This document shows positions 1 through 10,092 of a DNA stretch of 64,000 nucleotides, in pieces. The translations under genes and the position numbers were made by a program. Positions within the stretch are counted from its first letter, which is position 1, and each line of letters begins with the position of its first letter. Location: positions 434,001 to 498,000 of the forward strand of contig NZ_SRSF01000002.1 in assembly GCF_004803465.1 (NCBI RefSeq), written 5' to 3'. The notes under the pieces are model-generated. The model saw nothing but the letters and a program-made list of their open reading frames with translations. It ran no database searches and was not told where the DNA came from. The DNA comes from Neolewinella litorea. Lineage in GTDB: Bacteria > Bacteroidota > Bacteroidia > Chitinophagales > Saprospiraceae.

Positions 1-159
1 AACGGTGTGCCCGTTGGCGGCGCTGCCGTCGTCTTCCTTGATAAATACCTCAGCCCGCTCAATGCGGTCGTAGTAGGTTTCGAGCTTGTTCACCTTTTCG
101 GTGATGACCGCAATGGTCGGGTTGGAAAGCTCGGAAGACTTGTGGATGAGAACCTGCAT
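1..159 (-). CDS. hpf: Ribosome hibernation promoting factor (HPF/RaiA family), 5' part only
   Basis: The complement of 159-1 starts with ATG and reads through to the window edge, giving the first 53 residues (MQVLIHKSSEL..., ending in ...GSAANGHTV). The segment KVNKLETYYDRIERAEVFIK is typical of the sigma-54-modulation/HPF family in Bacteroidota, in which helix 1 (VNKLETFYDRI) is followed by a beta strand (AEVFLK). HPF binds the 30S subunit and promotes inactive ribosome dimers in stationary phase. The rest of the gene lies left of the window, so it cannot be told whether it is a short or long HPF. The assignment rests on about half of a short protein. Confidence 0.75.
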   Translation of the reverse strand, partial: MQVLIHKSSELSNPTIAVITEKVNKLETYYDRIERAEVFIKEDDGSAANGHTV

Positions 160-205
160 GCTTGCTTGGTTTTGGTGATGAAATATGCGTAAGCTAAGGG
201 AAGCC

Positions 206-213
206 TACCTTGC
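206..213 (+). promoter_or_regulatory. Possible -7 element for the alpha/beta hydrolase gene
   Basis: TACCTTGC resembles the Bacteroidota -7 consensus TAnnTTTG and lies about 70 bases before the ATG at 283. No clear TTG -33 box is seen at the expected distance, so this is a weak call. Confidence 0.25.
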
Positions 214-282
214 GGCGGCTAGGGGCCGTCGCACTGCCCCTGTCTAACCACCCGGCCCCCGGTTTCGTTCGCCCTAATATAC

Positions 283-1167
283 ATGTCCGACCACCAACTT
301 TCCTTTATTACTCACGGCGGCCACCGGATAGCCACCCTCTCTTACCCCAACCCGGAGGCCCTCCGCCTGCCGGTGGTTTGGATACATGGCCTGACCGCCA
401 GCCTGCGGTTCTGGGAGTGTGGCATGTACGACGAGATCGCGCGGGAGCGGTCCTGGTACTCGGTGAGCCTGCCCGTCCATCACCCCAGCATTTACGACGG
501 AAAATTTACGGCGGACAGCCTCGACGAGCATCTCTTGGCCGAGCTCGTCCGGCTTTCCATCGAGAGCGTACTCCCGGAAGGTAAATTCCACCTCGTGGGC
601 TACTCCCTCGGGGGCTTTGCCTGCCTGAACTACGCCGCCAAGTACCCGCAGCGGGTAACCTCGGTGGTCAGCGTAGGCGGCTTTATGACGGGCCGGGCCC
701 GGGGACTGGAGGGCGTGCTGCAATTTTTCGCGCAGGGTCATCTGCTGCGCCGTGCCCTGTTTTACTCCAGCTGGTGGATCATGCAGCGGCACGTCGTTTT
801 TCTCAAGCTGGCCACCCTCTTCTACGCCCGCCGGTGGCGGCAGTTGTTGCGTTACGCACCGCTCGACCCTACCCTGAAGGCCATTTTTCCCGACGTACAG
901 CGGCATTCCATCGGCGGCCAACGGGCCCTGTTCCGCTACCTGCTGGATATGGACCTGATGGATGAGATCGACGACATCCAGACCCCCACCCTGGTTGTGG
1001 CGGGCGACCGCGATCCCATCATCCCCTACGCGCACCAGCGGGCCTACGCCGCCCGTTTGCCTCGCGGGGAATTTCTTTCCTTGCCGGGGGTGGGCCACGT
1101 CTCCTTTGCCGAAGCGCCGGTGGCCTTCCGCGAGGGCATCCTCAGTTGGCTAGCTCGATTCGACTGA
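283..1167 (+). CDS. Alpha/beta-fold hydrolase
   Basis: This 294-residue protein has a standard alpha/beta-hydrolase layout. The oxyanion strand [10 protein letters not shown] is near residues 31-40, the nucleophile elbow GYSLGG has Ser108, the acid is probably Asp244 in VVAGDRDPI, and the base is His272 in GVGHVSF. No signal peptide is seen, so it should be cytoplasmic. The substrate cannot be read from the sequence; esterases, lactonases and C-C hydrolases share these motifs. Its last 26 bases overlap the 3' end of the convergent sbcC gene. The ATG at 283 is immediately preceded by an AT-rich stretch and no Shine-Dalgarno sequence. Confidence 0.85.
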   Translation: MSDHQLSFITHGGHRIATLSYPNPEALRLPVVWIHGLTASLRFWECGMYDEIARERSWYSVSLPVHHPSIYDGKFTADSLDEHLLAELVRLSIESVLPEGKFHLVGYSLGGFACLNYAAKYPQRVTSVVSVGGFMTGRARGLEGVLQFFAQGHLLRRALFYSSWWIMQRHVVFLKLATLFYARRWRQLLRYAPLDPTLKAIFPDVQRHSIGGQRALFRYLLDMDLMDEIDDIQTPTLVVAGDRDPIIPYAHQRAYAARLPRGEFLSLPGVGHVSFAEAPVAFREGILSWLARFD

Positions 1168-4100
1168 AGCCGTCGCCTACCGGTTCGAGTCGGATCTGGC
1201 AGTGTATCCGTTCGCGCAGCTGCTGCACGTGACTGATGATGCCGATGGTTTTTCCCTGGGCCTGGAGTTGTTCCAGGGTTGCCATGGCCTGGTCGAGGGT
1301 CTTGCCATCAAGTGTACCGAAACCTTCGTCGATGAAGAGCGACTGGATCAGTCGCTTGCCGCCCGCCAGGTCGGCCAGGGCCAGTGCGAGGGCCAAACTT
1401 ACCAAGAAACTTTCTCCGCCGCTGAGGGTCGACATCGTCCGGCGGTTGTCTTCCATATAGGTATCGATGATCTCGAGTTCGAGTTCTTCCTTACCCCCGG
1501 GCGGCGGCGGACTATACACCATCCGGTAACGGGGGTTGATGGTCTCGAGGTGCCGGTTACCCAGCCGGACGAGGCGCTGCAGGGTGATGCTCTGGGCGAA
1601 ACTGCGGAACTTCTTGCCGTCGGCCGAGCCGATAAGTTCATTCATGCGTGCCCAGCGGTCCCGCTCTTCCCCGAGTTGGTGGAGTTGCGCGCGCAAGTCC
1701 ACAAGTTTGTGGATTCTCTCGTCGTCCTGTCGTTGTCGAAGCCGCAACCCACCCAACTCCTCGCGGGCGGCGCTGACGGTGCCGGTAAGCTGCTCGTATT
1801 GCTCCCGCAGTTTCTCCTCCCGGGGCAAGTCATTAAACGCGGTCCGCGCCGCGCTCAGTTCATCTTCCACCTGTTGGGCCAGCGCGGTGGCCGTTTTGCG
1901 CTCCCCATCGACTTCGTGCACCCGCTGACGTATTCTCGTGGCGACTTCCACAGAGAGCAGTTGTTGACGGGCTTGGGCCAGGGGCAGGGGCGCCAGGGCC
2001 GAGGAGAGTTGCTGGCGTAGGATATTGCGTTCGTCGATGATCTTGTCGCGGCGCTCTTCGAGCATCATCTCCCGCTCCCGGTGTGCGGCTATCGTTCCGG
2101 CCAGTGCCTGATGGTTCTGTTCGGCCGCCGAAAGTGCGTCACGGAGTTCCTTTTCCCGCTGCTGGAACCGACGACGGCATTCCGCTACCGCGTGGTCGCC
2201 GATCAGTTGCTGTTTCTGTTCGGTCGCTGACCTGATTTGCCGGTCCAGGTCTTCCAGGGTTGTCTGGGTGATGGACCATTGCTCGCCGGTTTCCGCCAGT
2301 TGTTTCTCCAGATGGCCCAGGTCAACCTGTGCCGCCCGCAATTCCGGAAGCAGGGGCCGCAGCTGTCGCAGTTGCTGCAGTTGGGTACCGGAGCGCTCCA
2401 TCAGTTCCGCCAGTTCGTCGCGCCGGGCCTTGAGAAGGTCTTCATCGTGCTCGGGTGCGGTGCCCGTCTCCTGCAGCTCTCGCTCGAAGTCCTTAATCCG
2501 GCTGGTTTCGTGCCGCAATTTTTCCTGCAGGGACTGCAGGCGCTGCCTCGACTCATCGTGGCGGTTTTCAACTTCGGTCAGCGCGTTCTGGGCGTGGGTT
2601 CTCTCCACCATAAGCCGGTCGGCCAGGCCCGGCTCCGGCACTTCATCGCGGTAGGGGTGGTCGTGGGCGCCGCAGAGGGGGCAGGGCTGCCCTTCAGACA
2701 AGTGCCTTCGGTGCTCCTGCAGGCTGGCGCGCAGGCGGGCGTTTTCCACTTGGGTGCGCAGCAGGTCGACCTGCTTTCCGGCTGTTTTTTCCTGCTCTGC
2801 CAGAAGGGCCGTTTCGGCGGTAGCGGTGGTTATTTGATGGCGCAGACTGACTTGCAGTTCCCGTTTGGCGGTGAGCTGGTGTTGGAGCTTCAGGTACTGC
2901 AGTGACCGTTCGGTTGCCCCGTGCTCCGCCTGCAGTTCCGGTAGCCGCTGCTCCAGTTCCTGCAGGGTTGCTTCGATGGAGGCCGCTTCCCGTCCGTTCA
3001 GCCGAAGGGTGAGGTCTGCAATCTTTGTCTGGCTTTTTCGGCGCTCCTCTTCCAGTTGTTGGCGCGTCCGCTGGTGCAATGCCTGGGCATCGGCTGCGCG
3101 CTGGCGGTCGTGGTTCAGCGTCGCCAGTTTGGCTTCCAGTTTTTCCGCCTGATCCAGCTTGTTTTGTCTTTCCGGTGCCGCATCCTGAAACTGTTGCTGC
3201 CGATGGTGCGCTTCCGTTACCTTGACTGCGGCGGCAGCCAGAGCTGGAGCGGCGGCCTGTCGCTCGCGTACGGTGGCGGTGAGGCGTCCTTCGGTGGCGA
3301 CAAGGTCCGCGGTGAGCTTAAGCTCCTGGTCTAGCTCCGAACGGTAGGGATCAAGGCGTTCGCTGCGCGTTAGTTGTTCCCGTTCTCCGGCCAGGGAGGT
3401 CCAGCGGTCCGTGGCCTGCCCTACCGTCTCGAGGGCTTGCGCGGCGCGGCTTTCCAGTTTCGCAGCCTTTTCGTAAAGCGCCAGTTGGGTGTTTACGAGG
3501 GTGAGCTGGGTGGTATCACGCTCAATTTTTGCCGCCAGCTCGCCAATGGATTGGTCAAGCTGCGCCCGCTCCTCTTCCGAAAGGGGGAGCGCGTCGTCGA
3601 CCGTTTGGCCGAGCCGTTCGTAGGCTTCCCGGGCGACTTTGTGTCGCTGGAAAGCACCCTTGCTCAGTTGGCGGTAGATCTCGGTGCCGGTGATCTGTTC
3701 GAGGATCGCAGACTTATCGCCGGCGTCCGACTTCAGAAAGCGGTCGAACGCTCCCTGCGTCAGCATCACGGAGCGGACGAAGCGCTCGTAGTTAAGGCCT
3801 ACGAATTCCTCGGTAAGCCGGGCCACCTTCTTCTTTTTCGTGGCCAGGATATCGTAGTCGCCGGTTGTCGGGTTATACCGACTGATCTCGTGCTGGCTGG
3901 CCGCCAGGTTACCGGTGGGCTTACGGTGGGCTCGGTGCCGCCGCCAGACGTTTCGGTAGCGGCCGCTGAGGGTTTCGTATTCCACTTCCGCCCGGCACTC
4001 TCCGGTACCGTGAGTCATGACGGAGTTGACGCCATCCACCCGGTCGGTTTCCTTTTTGTTGCGCTCGGTCTGTCCGTACAGGGCCAGGGTTATCGCGTCC

Positions 4101-4240
4101 AGGATGGTGGTCTTCCCCGCGCCCGTGGGTCCCACGATCGCGTAGAGGGGGTTGTCGGCGAGTGGCGGCTTGGTGAAGTCGATGACCTGCTCGCCCTTCA
4201 GCGAGTTCAGGTTAAGGATTCCGATGCGCAGTATCCTCAT
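1142..4240 (-). CDS. sbcC: Exonuclease SbcC, SMC-like ATPase subunit of SbcCD
   Basis: This 1032-residue protein has the SbcC/Rad50 plan. Walker A ([14 protein letters not shown]) is at residues 37-50, followed by long Glu/Gln/Arg-rich coiled coils. A zinc-hook [11 protein letters not shown] lies near residue 518, in the middle. The C-terminal lobe carries the ABC signature [13 protein letters not shown] and Walker [12 protein letters not shown]. With SbcD it makes an ATP-dependent nuclease that opens hairpins and trims blocked double-strand ends. It is the last gene of the recQ operon and its ATG overlaps the sbcD stop by 4 bases, implying translational coupling. Length is normal for the family. 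Confidence 0.96.
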   Translation of the reverse strand: MRILRIGILNLNSLKGEQVIDFTKPPLADNPLYAIVGPTGAGKTTILDAITLALYGQTERNKKETDRVDGVNSVMTHGTGECRAEVEYETLSGRYRNVWRRHRAHRKPTGNLAASQHEISRYNPTTGDYDILATKKKKVARLTEEFVGLNYERFVRSVMLTQGAFDRFLKSDAGDKSAILEQITGTEIYRQLSKGAFQRHKVAREAYERLGQTVDDALPLSEEERAQLDQSIGELAAKIERDTTQLTLVNTQLALYEKAAKLESRAAQALETVGQATDRWTSLAGEREQLTRSERLDPYRSELDQELKLTADLVATEGRLTATVRERQAAAPALAAAAVKVTEAHHRQQQFQDAAPERQNKLDQAEKLEAKLATLNHDRQRAADAQALHQRTRQQLEEERRKSQTKIADLTLRLNGREAASIEATLQELEQRLPELQAEHGATERSLQYLKLQHQLTAKRELQVSLRHQITTATAETALLAEQEKTAGKQVDLLRTQVENARLRASLQEHRRHLSEGQPCPLCGAHDHPYRDEVPEPGLADRLMVERTHAQNALTEVENRHDESRQRLQSLQEKLRHETSRIKDFERELQETGTAPEHDEDLLKARRDELAELMERSGTQLQQLRQLRPLLPELRAAQVDLGHLEKQLAETGEQWSITQTTLEDLDRQIRSATEQKQQLIGDHAVAECRRRFQQREKELRDALSAAEQNHQALAGTIAAHREREMMLEERRDKIIDERNILRQQLSSALAPLPLAQARQQLLSVEVATRIRQRVHEVDGERKTATALAQQVEDELSAARTAFNDLPREEKLREQYEQLTGTVSAAREELGGLRLRQRQDDERIHKLVDLRAQLHQLGEERDRWARMNELIGSADGKKFRSFAQSITLQRLVRLGNRHLETINPRYRMVYSPPPPGGKEELELEIIDTYMEDNRRTMSTLSGGESFLVSLALALALADLAGGKRLIQSLFIDEGFGTLDGKTLDQAMATLEQLQAQGKTIGIISHVQQLRERIHCQIRLEPVGDGFSRIELAN

Positions 4241-5490
4241 AGATCATCCTGTTCGCTGACCCAGCTGAAAAGCTCGCGGAAATCCTGCTGCAATACGGCG
4301 CTGTGGTCGGCCGGGAGTTGCTGCCGCTCACAAAGTTGGTCGAATACGTCGGTCGGCTGCAATTCGTCGAGTTGACGGGGGTCGTCGGCTGGGGTCGCGG
4401 CGTCCCTTACCGTGAGTCGTTCGGTACTGATGCGCAGGATGTCGACGGCGGGCGGTCCGTCGGCGGCAGTGCCGGCTTCTCGGATTACATCGTACAGCTT
4501 CTCCCGCATGTTGGGTATGGGCACGTCGGTCCTGACCCGCACTTCGACCCAGGGGGTAAGCGAGGGGGCTTCGAGGGCTTGTACCGCCCGGCGCAAGGCC
4601 TCCTTCACATCCGGGAATTCCGCGTGCAGTCTGAGGAGGGTGCGGGCGGCGGGCACCTTGATTTTCCGGCAGTGGACCGGCTTGCCCGCCCGGTCGAGGT
4701 CCACCAGGCATACACTACGGGCCGCCTGCCCTTCTACGAAGGTGAGGGGTACCAGACTGCCGGCGTAGCGAATGTGGGCGTATTCACCCACGTGCTGCGC
4801 GCGGTGTACGTGCCCGAGGGCCACATAATCGAAGCAGGCCGGAAAGTGGCCGGCCTCGATGTTGTTCTCGTCGGCCTGGTAGATGTAGGACTTCTTCTCG
4901 TCGTCGTCGGTGGCCCCCGCCGCGAACAGGTGACCGGTGGCGATCAGGGGAACGGAGGGATCGGACCGCAGTGTCTCGGCGGCTTCCGCGATTTCGGTAA
5001 AGTGGCGGCGAATCCCCTCCCGCAGTGCCTGCAGGCGATCCGTACTACCCTCGCCGAAGCGGGCCGTGCGCAGGTCGCGCTCACGCAGGTAGGGAACGGC
5101 CGCGACCAGCACCTCCTCTTCGCCGCAGCGGATCTTGAGCACCCGATCGTGGGCTTCGGTATGCGCGGAGCCTACCACGTGCAGCTGCAGGGCCTTGAGC
5201 AGTCCGCGGGGCGCATCGAGCAGGGAAGCGGAATCGTGGTTTCCGCCCACGATGACGGCCGAAGCGCAGCGGGTCTTGACCAATCTGGCCAGAAACTCGT
5301 AGTACAACTCCTTCGCCTGGTTGGAGGGATTGGTGACGTCGAAGACGTCGCCGGCGATAATCACCACGTCTACTGCTTCCGATTCGACGGTCTGCAGCAG
5401 CCAGTCCAGCGCGGCCCGGTGTTCGGGGGTGCGGTCGCGGTTATAAAGCCGGTGCCCGAGGTGCCAGTCTGCCGTGTGGAGGATGCGCAT
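4237..5490 (-). CDS. sbcD: Exonuclease SbcD, Mre11-type nuclease subunit
   Basis: This 417-residue calcineurin-like phosphoesterase carries the Mre11/SbcD metal motifs in order: [13 protein letters not shown] at the N terminus, [30 protein letters not shown] and ALGHVHRAQ. These residues hold two Mn ions for 3'-5' exonuclease and endonuclease activity. It acts with SbcC, whose gene overlaps by 4 bases. Its own ATG overlaps the stop of the upstream gamma-glutamylcyclotransferase-like gene by one base (TGATG). The length is typical, and the start at the conserved [10 protein letters not shown] is secure. Confidence 0.96.
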   Translation of the reverse strand: MRILHTADWHLGHRLYNRDRTPEHRAALDWLLQTVESEAVDVVIIAGDVFDVTNPSNQAKELYYEFLARLVKTRCASAVIVGGNHDSASLLDAPRGLLKALQLHVVGSAHTEAHDRVLKIRCGEEEVLVAAVPYLRERDLRTARFGEGSTDRLQALREGIRRHFTEIAEAAETLRSDPSVPLIATGHLFAAGATDDDEKKSYIYQADENNIEAGHFPACFDYVALGHVHRAQHVGEYAHIRYAGSLVPLTFVEGQAARSVCLVDLDRAGKPVHCRKIKVPAARTLLRLHAEFPDVKEALRRAVQALEAPSLTPWVEVRVRTDVPIPNMREKLYDVIREAGTAADGPPAVDILRISTERLTVRDAATPADDPRQLDELQPTDVFDQLCERQQLPADHSAVLQQDFRELFSWVSEQDDL

Positions 5491-5927
5491 CAGTCGTTAC
5501 CGGTGAATTTGCGGTGATCGGGGTTGTTGCGGTAGAAGGGGGGGTAATCGCCGTGGGGGATCTCCGGCTTATTGCCGGCCGGCAGTTGGTATTCGTAGGT
5601 TTGGGCGTGAAACTTGCCGCCGCCGCCCACGCGGACTTCCAGTTCGATGCGGCGGTATTCCTCGCTTGGCAAACCGGAGACGCCCTCGTAGGCGTCGAGC
5701 ATCTGCCAGGTTTCGGCCTCCTGATCCGCGTTAATGCGGTAGAGTTCTCCCTTGGTGGTACCACCACCGGCAATAAATCCGGGGTAGCCGCCCAGGTCGA
5801 TGAGCCGGCCCTCGACGGTGGCCTTACCCACCAGGGTAGCCCGGCGGCGGAGAAATTTGCTCATGCTGGAGGGGATATCGCTGCGGAGGGTGCCGTAGAC
5901 GAAAAGGTATTCGGAAGCGCGGCTCAT
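5490..5927 (-). CDS. Gamma-glutamylcyclotransferase-like (AIG2/GGCT fold) protein
   Basis: This 145-residue protein begins with the family hallmark LFVYGTLRSD, followed by ATVEGRLIDLGGYPGFIAG and TKGELYRI, and has the Asp-Ala-Tyr-Glu-Gly segment (MLDAYEGV) containing the glutamate that is catalytic in true GGCTs. Family members cyclise gamma-glutamyl amines or peptides, though many bacterial ones are uncharacterised. The gene sits inside a DNA repair operon, overlapping recQ by 4 bases and sbcD by 1 base. That placement suggests co-expression with the repair enzymes but gives no direct clue to the substrate. Fold assignment is firm, exact activity is not. Confidence 0.8.
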   Translation of the reverse strand: MSRASEYLFVYGTLRSDIPSSMSKFLRRRATLVGKATVEGRLIDLGGYPGFIAGGGTTKGELYRINADQEAETWQMLDAYEGVSGLPSEEYRRIELEVRVGGGGKFHAQTYEYQLPAGNKPEIPHGDYPPFYRNNPDHRKFTGND

Positions 5928-8113
5928 GGGGCGGTGGGTAGCGGGTGACGGATGCGGAAGGCTTCCGCCAGTTCGAGGTGATGCGAGCGGACGACTCCTT
6001 CCCGTTGATTTTCGGCAATGTACGCCAGCACATCCTTTCGGCCCGCCCCCGACGGAAGTGACCGGACGGCTTCGTCGATCCAGTCGATGGCTGGCTCGGG
6101 CAGCAGGTCGGCTATATCGAGTTCGTGTCCTTCCCGGTAGGCCTGCGCCAGGTGGCGGTAGGCAAGGCCGGGGCTTATCCCCTGCTGCCGGGCGATCTCG
6201 CGAACCGGGCTCCCTTTGCGGTAGGCGGCGTAGGTTACGAGGTGGTCAGGGGTCGGGTCGGTGGATGCTCCCCCGCGGACACGCGGGGTAGGTTCTTCCG
6301 CCGCCGCGTCGGAAGTTCCGGCGTACTGCTTGATGGCCTGCAGGAAGTGATCTCCGAAGCGGGCCAGCTTCACCTCCCCCACCCCGGAGATGCGCGACAG
6401 GGCGCGGGGCGTAGTGGGTTCGGCCGCGGCCATTTCTTCCAGGGTCTTGTCGGAGAAGATAAGGTAGGGCGGGATGGCTGCCTCCCGGGCCAGGGTGCGG
6501 CGCAGTTCCCGCAGGGCATCGAACAAGCTGCCGCGGGTCCGGGGGGCGGCGGCGCGTTTGGCGGTTTTGCCTTCTTCCTGCTTTTTACGGTCGCGGATGG
6601 TCTGGAACTTCACCAACTCCACGGTTTCCCCTTCGAAGAGCACGCGCCGGGCGGCGGGTGCCAGGCGCAGCTTGTTGTAATCCTCGTGCGCCACGTACAG
6701 ATAGCCCAGGCTGATCAGTTGGTTGAAGTACTGGTTCCAGTCGTAGGTCGACATGTCCCGGCCGGCCCCGTAAGTCTTTACCTGGTCGAAGCCCTGCTTC
6801 AGGACATCCTGGCGGGAGGATCCGCGCAGCACGTCGATGGCCATGCCGATAGCGACCGACTGTTTGAGGCGGGCCACGGCGCTGAGGGCTTTTTGGGCGA
6901 TGACCGTCCCATCGAAGCGTTCGGGCGGATTGGCACAGACGTCACAATTACCACAGTCGTCGCCGTGGTCTTCACTGAAGTAGTTGAGCAGGATGCGGCG
7001 GCGGCAGGCCAGGCTTTCGGCGTACTCCTTCATCCGCTCCAGCTTGGCCAACTGGATCTCGGCGTTTCCGCCCCCGGTGATCATGTCCTTGAGGGTGGTG
7101 TAGTCGTTGTAGGAGTAGAAAAGGAGGGTATCCGCCTTGGTGCCGTCACGGCCGGCGCGGCCGATTTCCTGGTAGTAATTCTCCAGGTTCTTGGGCATGG
7201 TGTAATGGATTACCCAGCGGACGTTGCTCTTGTCGATGCCCATGCCGAAAGCGATGGTGGCGCAGACGATGAGCGTCTTGTCGTTGATGAAGTCGGCCTG
7301 CACCTCCGCCCGGCGGTCGGCGTTGAGGCCGGCATGGTAGGCTTCGGCGTTGTAGCCCGCTTCCCGGAGTTTTTCGGCGAGTTGTTCGGTCTGCTTGCGG
7401 CTGAGACAGTACACGATGCCCGCCTGATTGGGTCGCTCGCGGATGAAACGCACGATCTGTTCCCGGCGCTTTTGCCCGGGGCGGACCTCCAGACTCAGGT
7501 TGGGGCGGTTGAAGGAGGCGATAAACTGTTTGGCGTCGGGTATGCCGAGTTGCTCGGCCATGTCCTTGCGCGTCAGCCGGTCGGCGGTGGCCGTGAGGGC
7601 CAGCACGGGCACTTCGGGGAAGGCCGACTTCAGTTGGCGGAGCATGGTATACTCCGGCCGGAAGTCGTGGCCCCAGGCGGAGATGCAGTGGGCTTCGTCG
7701 ATGGCAAAGAGGCAAACACGCCGCCGCTTGAGGAAGGTGAAGAAGCCGGACGAGAGCAGTTTTTCCGGGCTTACATACAGCAGGTGCAGTTCGCCGTTCT
7801 CGTAGGCCTGTTCCACGCCGTGGCTTTCCGCTCCGCGCTGGCTGCTGTTGAGGTAGGCGGCACGGATGCCTGCGGCCTTCAGCCCATCGACCTGATCCTT
7901 CATCAGGGAGATCAGCGGGCTCACCACCACGGCCGTGCCGGTCATGGTCACCGCGGGAATCTGGAAGCACATCGATTTTCCGCCACCGGTGGGCATCAGG
8001 ACGATACCGTCGTGACCCGCGTACACGTGCTCGATGATCGACTGCTGGAGCGGCCGGAACTCATCGTAACCGAAGTACTTTTTAAGGGCCGTGCGGGCCT
8101 TGGCGGAGGTCAT
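5924..8113 (-). CDS. recQ: ATP-dependent DNA helicase RecQ
   Basis: This 729-residue protein has all RecQ parts. Helicase motifs include Walker A (MPTGGGKSMCF, about residues 40-50), the DEAH box (AIDEAHCISAWGHDFRPEY) and motif VI (QEIGRAGRDG). The zinc-binding cysteine cluster (CRRRILLNYF... DDCGNCDVC) is followed by the RQC winged helix and an HRDC domain (SRISGVGEVKLARFGDHFL, about residues 575-595). An extra C-terminal region of about 110 residues looks like the helix-turn-helix tail found in longer RecQ proteins. RecQ unwinds 3'-overhang DNA in recombination and fork repair. It is the first gene of the operon recQ-GGCT-sbcD-sbcC. The ATG at 8113 follows an AT-rich region. Confidence 0.96.
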   Translation of the reverse strand: MTSAKARTALKKYFGYDEFRPLQQSIIEHVYAGHDGIVLMPTGGGKSMCFQIPAVTMTGTAVVVSPLISLMKDQVDGLKAAGIRAAYLNSSQRGAESHGVEQAYENGELHLLYVSPEKLLSSGFFTFLKRRRVCLFAIDEAHCISAWGHDFRPEYTMLRQLKSAFPEVPVLALTATADRLTRKDMAEQLGIPDAKQFIASFNRPNLSLEVRPGQKRREQIVRFIRERPNQAGIVYCLSRKQTEQLAEKLREAGYNAEAYHAGLNADRRAEVQADFINDKTLIVCATIAFGMGIDKSNVRWVIHYTMPKNLENYYQEIGRAGRDGTKADTLLFYSYNDYTTLKDMITGGGNAEIQLAKLERMKEYAESLACRRRILLNYFSEDHGDDCGNCDVCANPPERFDGTVIAQKALSAVARLKQSVAIGMAIDVLRGSSRQDVLKQGFDQVKTYGAGRDMSTYDWNQYFNQLISLGYLYVAHEDYNKLRLAPAARRVLFEGETVELVKFQTIRDRKKQEEGKTAKRAAAPRTRGSLFDALRELRRTLAREAAIPPYLIFSDKTLEEMAAAEPTTPRALSRISGVGEVKLARFGDHFLQAIKQYAGTSDAAAEEPTPRVRGGASTDPTPDHLVTYAAYRKGSPVREIARQQGISPGLAYRHLAQAYREGHELDIADLLPEPAIDWIDEAVRSLPSGAGRKDVLAYIAENQREGVVRSHHLELAEAFRIRHPLPTAP

Positions 8114-8242
8114 TTCATTCTCTTTGTGGCGGGACCGGCAAATATTACAATTTGTTTTACAAAAAGCAAGGATGTTTGAAAGTTAAAAAACATCTCCTTT
8201 CCTTTGAACCTGGGGGGACAGTGTATAATTTTAGCTTTCAAG

Positions 8243-8653
8243 ATGGCTGATCGTTTCTGGAACCGGCAAATCAACCGCCTCGAACGAGCGGGGAACAATG
8301 ATTTTTTACTCATCCTTACGGGAGGAGCCAGCGCCTACGCCACCCACGAACTGCACCACCTGCTGCGCCGTCTGCGCCTGGAAAGTATGCGCCTGCGTGA
8401 GCTTCGCCGCACCATATTTCGCCTATCCGCCTGCATCCCCTTGATGCTCTTCGTCGCGGCTGCGGCCGGTTTATTCGGTTGGCTGCCCGTCGTTTACGGT
8501 ACGTTGGCCTCCCTGATCTTTCTCGCCGGGCTCCTGATCGTGGCCACCTCATACGTACGGGGGCGCTTCAATTGTCACGACCGGGGCAAACGGTTGCGCT
8601 GCATCATCCAGCAGGAACTCGAGCGCCGACGCAAGGATGTAGGGGCGGTCTGA
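8243..8653 (+). CDS. Small predicted inner-membrane protein, unknown function
   Basis: From the ATG at 8243 the product (MADRFWNRQINRLERAG...) has 136 residues. A soluble basic N-terminal part of about 60 residues is rich in Arg and Leu (HHLLRRLRLESMRLRELRR). Two hydrophobic segments follow near residues 68-86 and 90-107, and then a short basic tail. An in-frame ATG at 8204 exists, but it lies in an AT-rich stretch that is more likely promoter, so the later start is preferred. The gene is divergent from recQ and upstream of the M16 peptidase pair. I do not recognise the family. Confidence 0.6.
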   Translation: MADRFWNRQINRLERAGNNDFLLILTGGASAYATHELHHLLRRLRLESMRLRELRRTIFRLSACIPLMLFVAAAAGLFGWLPVVYGTLASLIFLAGLLIVATSYVRGRFNCHDRGKRLRCIIQQELERRRKDVGAV

Positions 8654-8715
8654 TGCTGAAATAGCAGCAAACGAAACCGCTATTTTTTCGTTTACCGAAA
8701 AAAAAGCAACCACCC

Positions 8716-10050
8716 ATGCACACCTTTACTCACCGGCTGATTTTGCCGTTAGTTTTACTTGGTATATCCCTTGGATTGTCCGCCCAGGCACCGGAGATCG
8801 ATTTCGTGAAATACGAGCTCGATAACGGATTGAAGGTGTTATTGCACCAAGACAATTCCACCCCCATTGTCGCCGTATCCATCATGTACGAAGTAGGAGG
8901 CAAGGACAGCTTTGAGGGGCGGACGGGTTTCGCTCATTTCTTTGAACATCTCCTCTTCGAGGGCAGCGAAAACCTGGGCCGGGGCGAGATCGACGATTAC
9001 GTACAGGCCGCGGGCGGTGCCCTGAACGCCAACACGAGCCTGGACCGCACCTACTATTACGAAATCCTACCCAGCAACCAATTAGCCCTGGGCCTGTGGA
9101 TCGAGAGCGAGCGGCTGCTCCACGCCCGCGTCCAGCGGGAAGGAGTAGAAACCCAGCGGGAAGTCGTCAAGGAAGAGCGGCGGCAGAACTACGACAACCG
9201 CCCTTACGGCACCCTTTCCATGGAACTCTACAAGCGTGCCTTCCGGGATCACCCCTACAAGGACCCCAATATCGGCTACATGGAAGACCTGAACAACGCG
9301 GAGATGACCGACTTTCAGCGCTTCTACAAAACCTATTACGTCCCGAACAACGCCATTCTGAGCATTGCCGGCGACATCGATATTGAGGAAACCAAGGCAC
9401 TGGTCGAGAAGTACTTTAGCGATATCCCACGGGGCCCCGAGCCGCCACGGGTGGAGGTAGTGGAAGCCCCCCTGGGCGGGGAAGTCCGCGATACCGTGTA
9501 CGACAACGTACCCCTGCCCGCCCTGATCATGGGCTACCGGACGGTCGAACGCAGCAACCCCGACTACTACGCCATCAGTGTGATGAACCAGGTGCTCAGC
9601 CAGGGGCAGAGTAGCCGGCTGAATAAATCGCTGGTCGACGAAAAGGAACTGGCCGTGCAGGTCGGAAGCTTCCCGGCCTCCAACCAGGATCCCGGACTGG
9701 CCATCGCCTACGCCATTGCCCGCCCCGGCACCACGGATCTGAAGCCGGTGGAGCAAGCCTTCAACGCGGAGATCGAGCGGCTGCAAAACGAGCTGATCAC
9801 CGACCGTGAACTGCAGAAACTGCGCAACCAGATCGAGGTGGACGCCATCGCGGGTTACGGCAGCGTGGCCGGCATCGCCGAAAGCCTGGCCGACAACGAA
9901 ATGTTCCTGGGCGACGCCAACCTCATCAATACCGAAACCCAGCGCTACCTCGACGTCACCAAGGAAGACATTCGCCGGGTAGCCCGCGAGTATTACACCC
10001 CGGAGAACCGCGTCGTACTGTACTGGCTGCCCCAGCCGTCCAGCCGCTAG
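8716..10050 (+). CDS. Secreted M16-family zinc metallopeptidase, catalytic subunit
   Basis: This 444-residue protein starts with a signal peptide (hydrophobic core LILPLVLLGISLGLSA, probable cleavage after SAQA). It carries the inverted zinc motif HFFEH at residues 74-78, with the third ligand expected among the glutamates of VVKEERRQ, about 75 residues later. Inverzincins of this size (pitrilysin/PqqL/MPP type) normally work as dimers of two homologous subunits. The next gene, 42 bases downstream, encodes a homologue without the zinc motif, so the two probably form a periplasmic heterodimer that degrades small peptides. No C-terminal sorting domain is visible. Confidence 0.92.
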   Translation: MHTFTHRLILPLVLLGISLGLSAQAPEIDFVKYELDNGLKVLLHQDNSTPIVAVSIMYEVGGKDSFEGRTGFAHFFEHLLFEGSENLGRGEIDDYVQAAGGALNANTSLDRTYYYEILPSNQLALGLWIESERLLHARVQREGVETQREVVKEERRQNYDNRPYGTLSMELYKRAFRDHPYKDPNIGYMEDLNNAEMTDFQRFYKTYYVPNNAILSIAGDIDIEETKALVEKYFSDIPRGPEPPRVEVVEAPLGGEVRDTVYDNVPLPALIMGYRTVERSNPDYYAISVMNQVLSQGQSSRLNKSLVDEKELAVQVGSFPASNQDPGLAIAYAIARPGTTDLKPVEQAFNAEIERLQNELITDRELQKLRNQIEVDAIAGYGSVAGIAESLADNEMFLGDANLINTETQRYLDVTKEDIRRVAREYYTPENRVVLYWLPQPSSR

Positions 10051-10092
10051 CGGTCCCCTCACCTCCCCTATCCCACCAAAGAAAAGATATTC

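Noticed and set aside
1180-1200. tRNA T-loop-like GGTTCGAGTC
   Set aside because: It lies inside the sbcC coding region, with no acceptor or anticodon stem around it.
6125-8179. 684-codon open frame opposite recQ
   Set aside because: It is an antisense shadow of a clear recQ gene, caused by high GC and few stops; the sequence is Gly/Val-rich and without motifs.
8669-8693. AAACGAAA/TTTCGTTT hairpin after the small membrane protein gene
   Set aside because: It is a weak A/T-rich stem without a T run, in a region likely to hold the promoter of the M16 pair; not enough to call a terminator.
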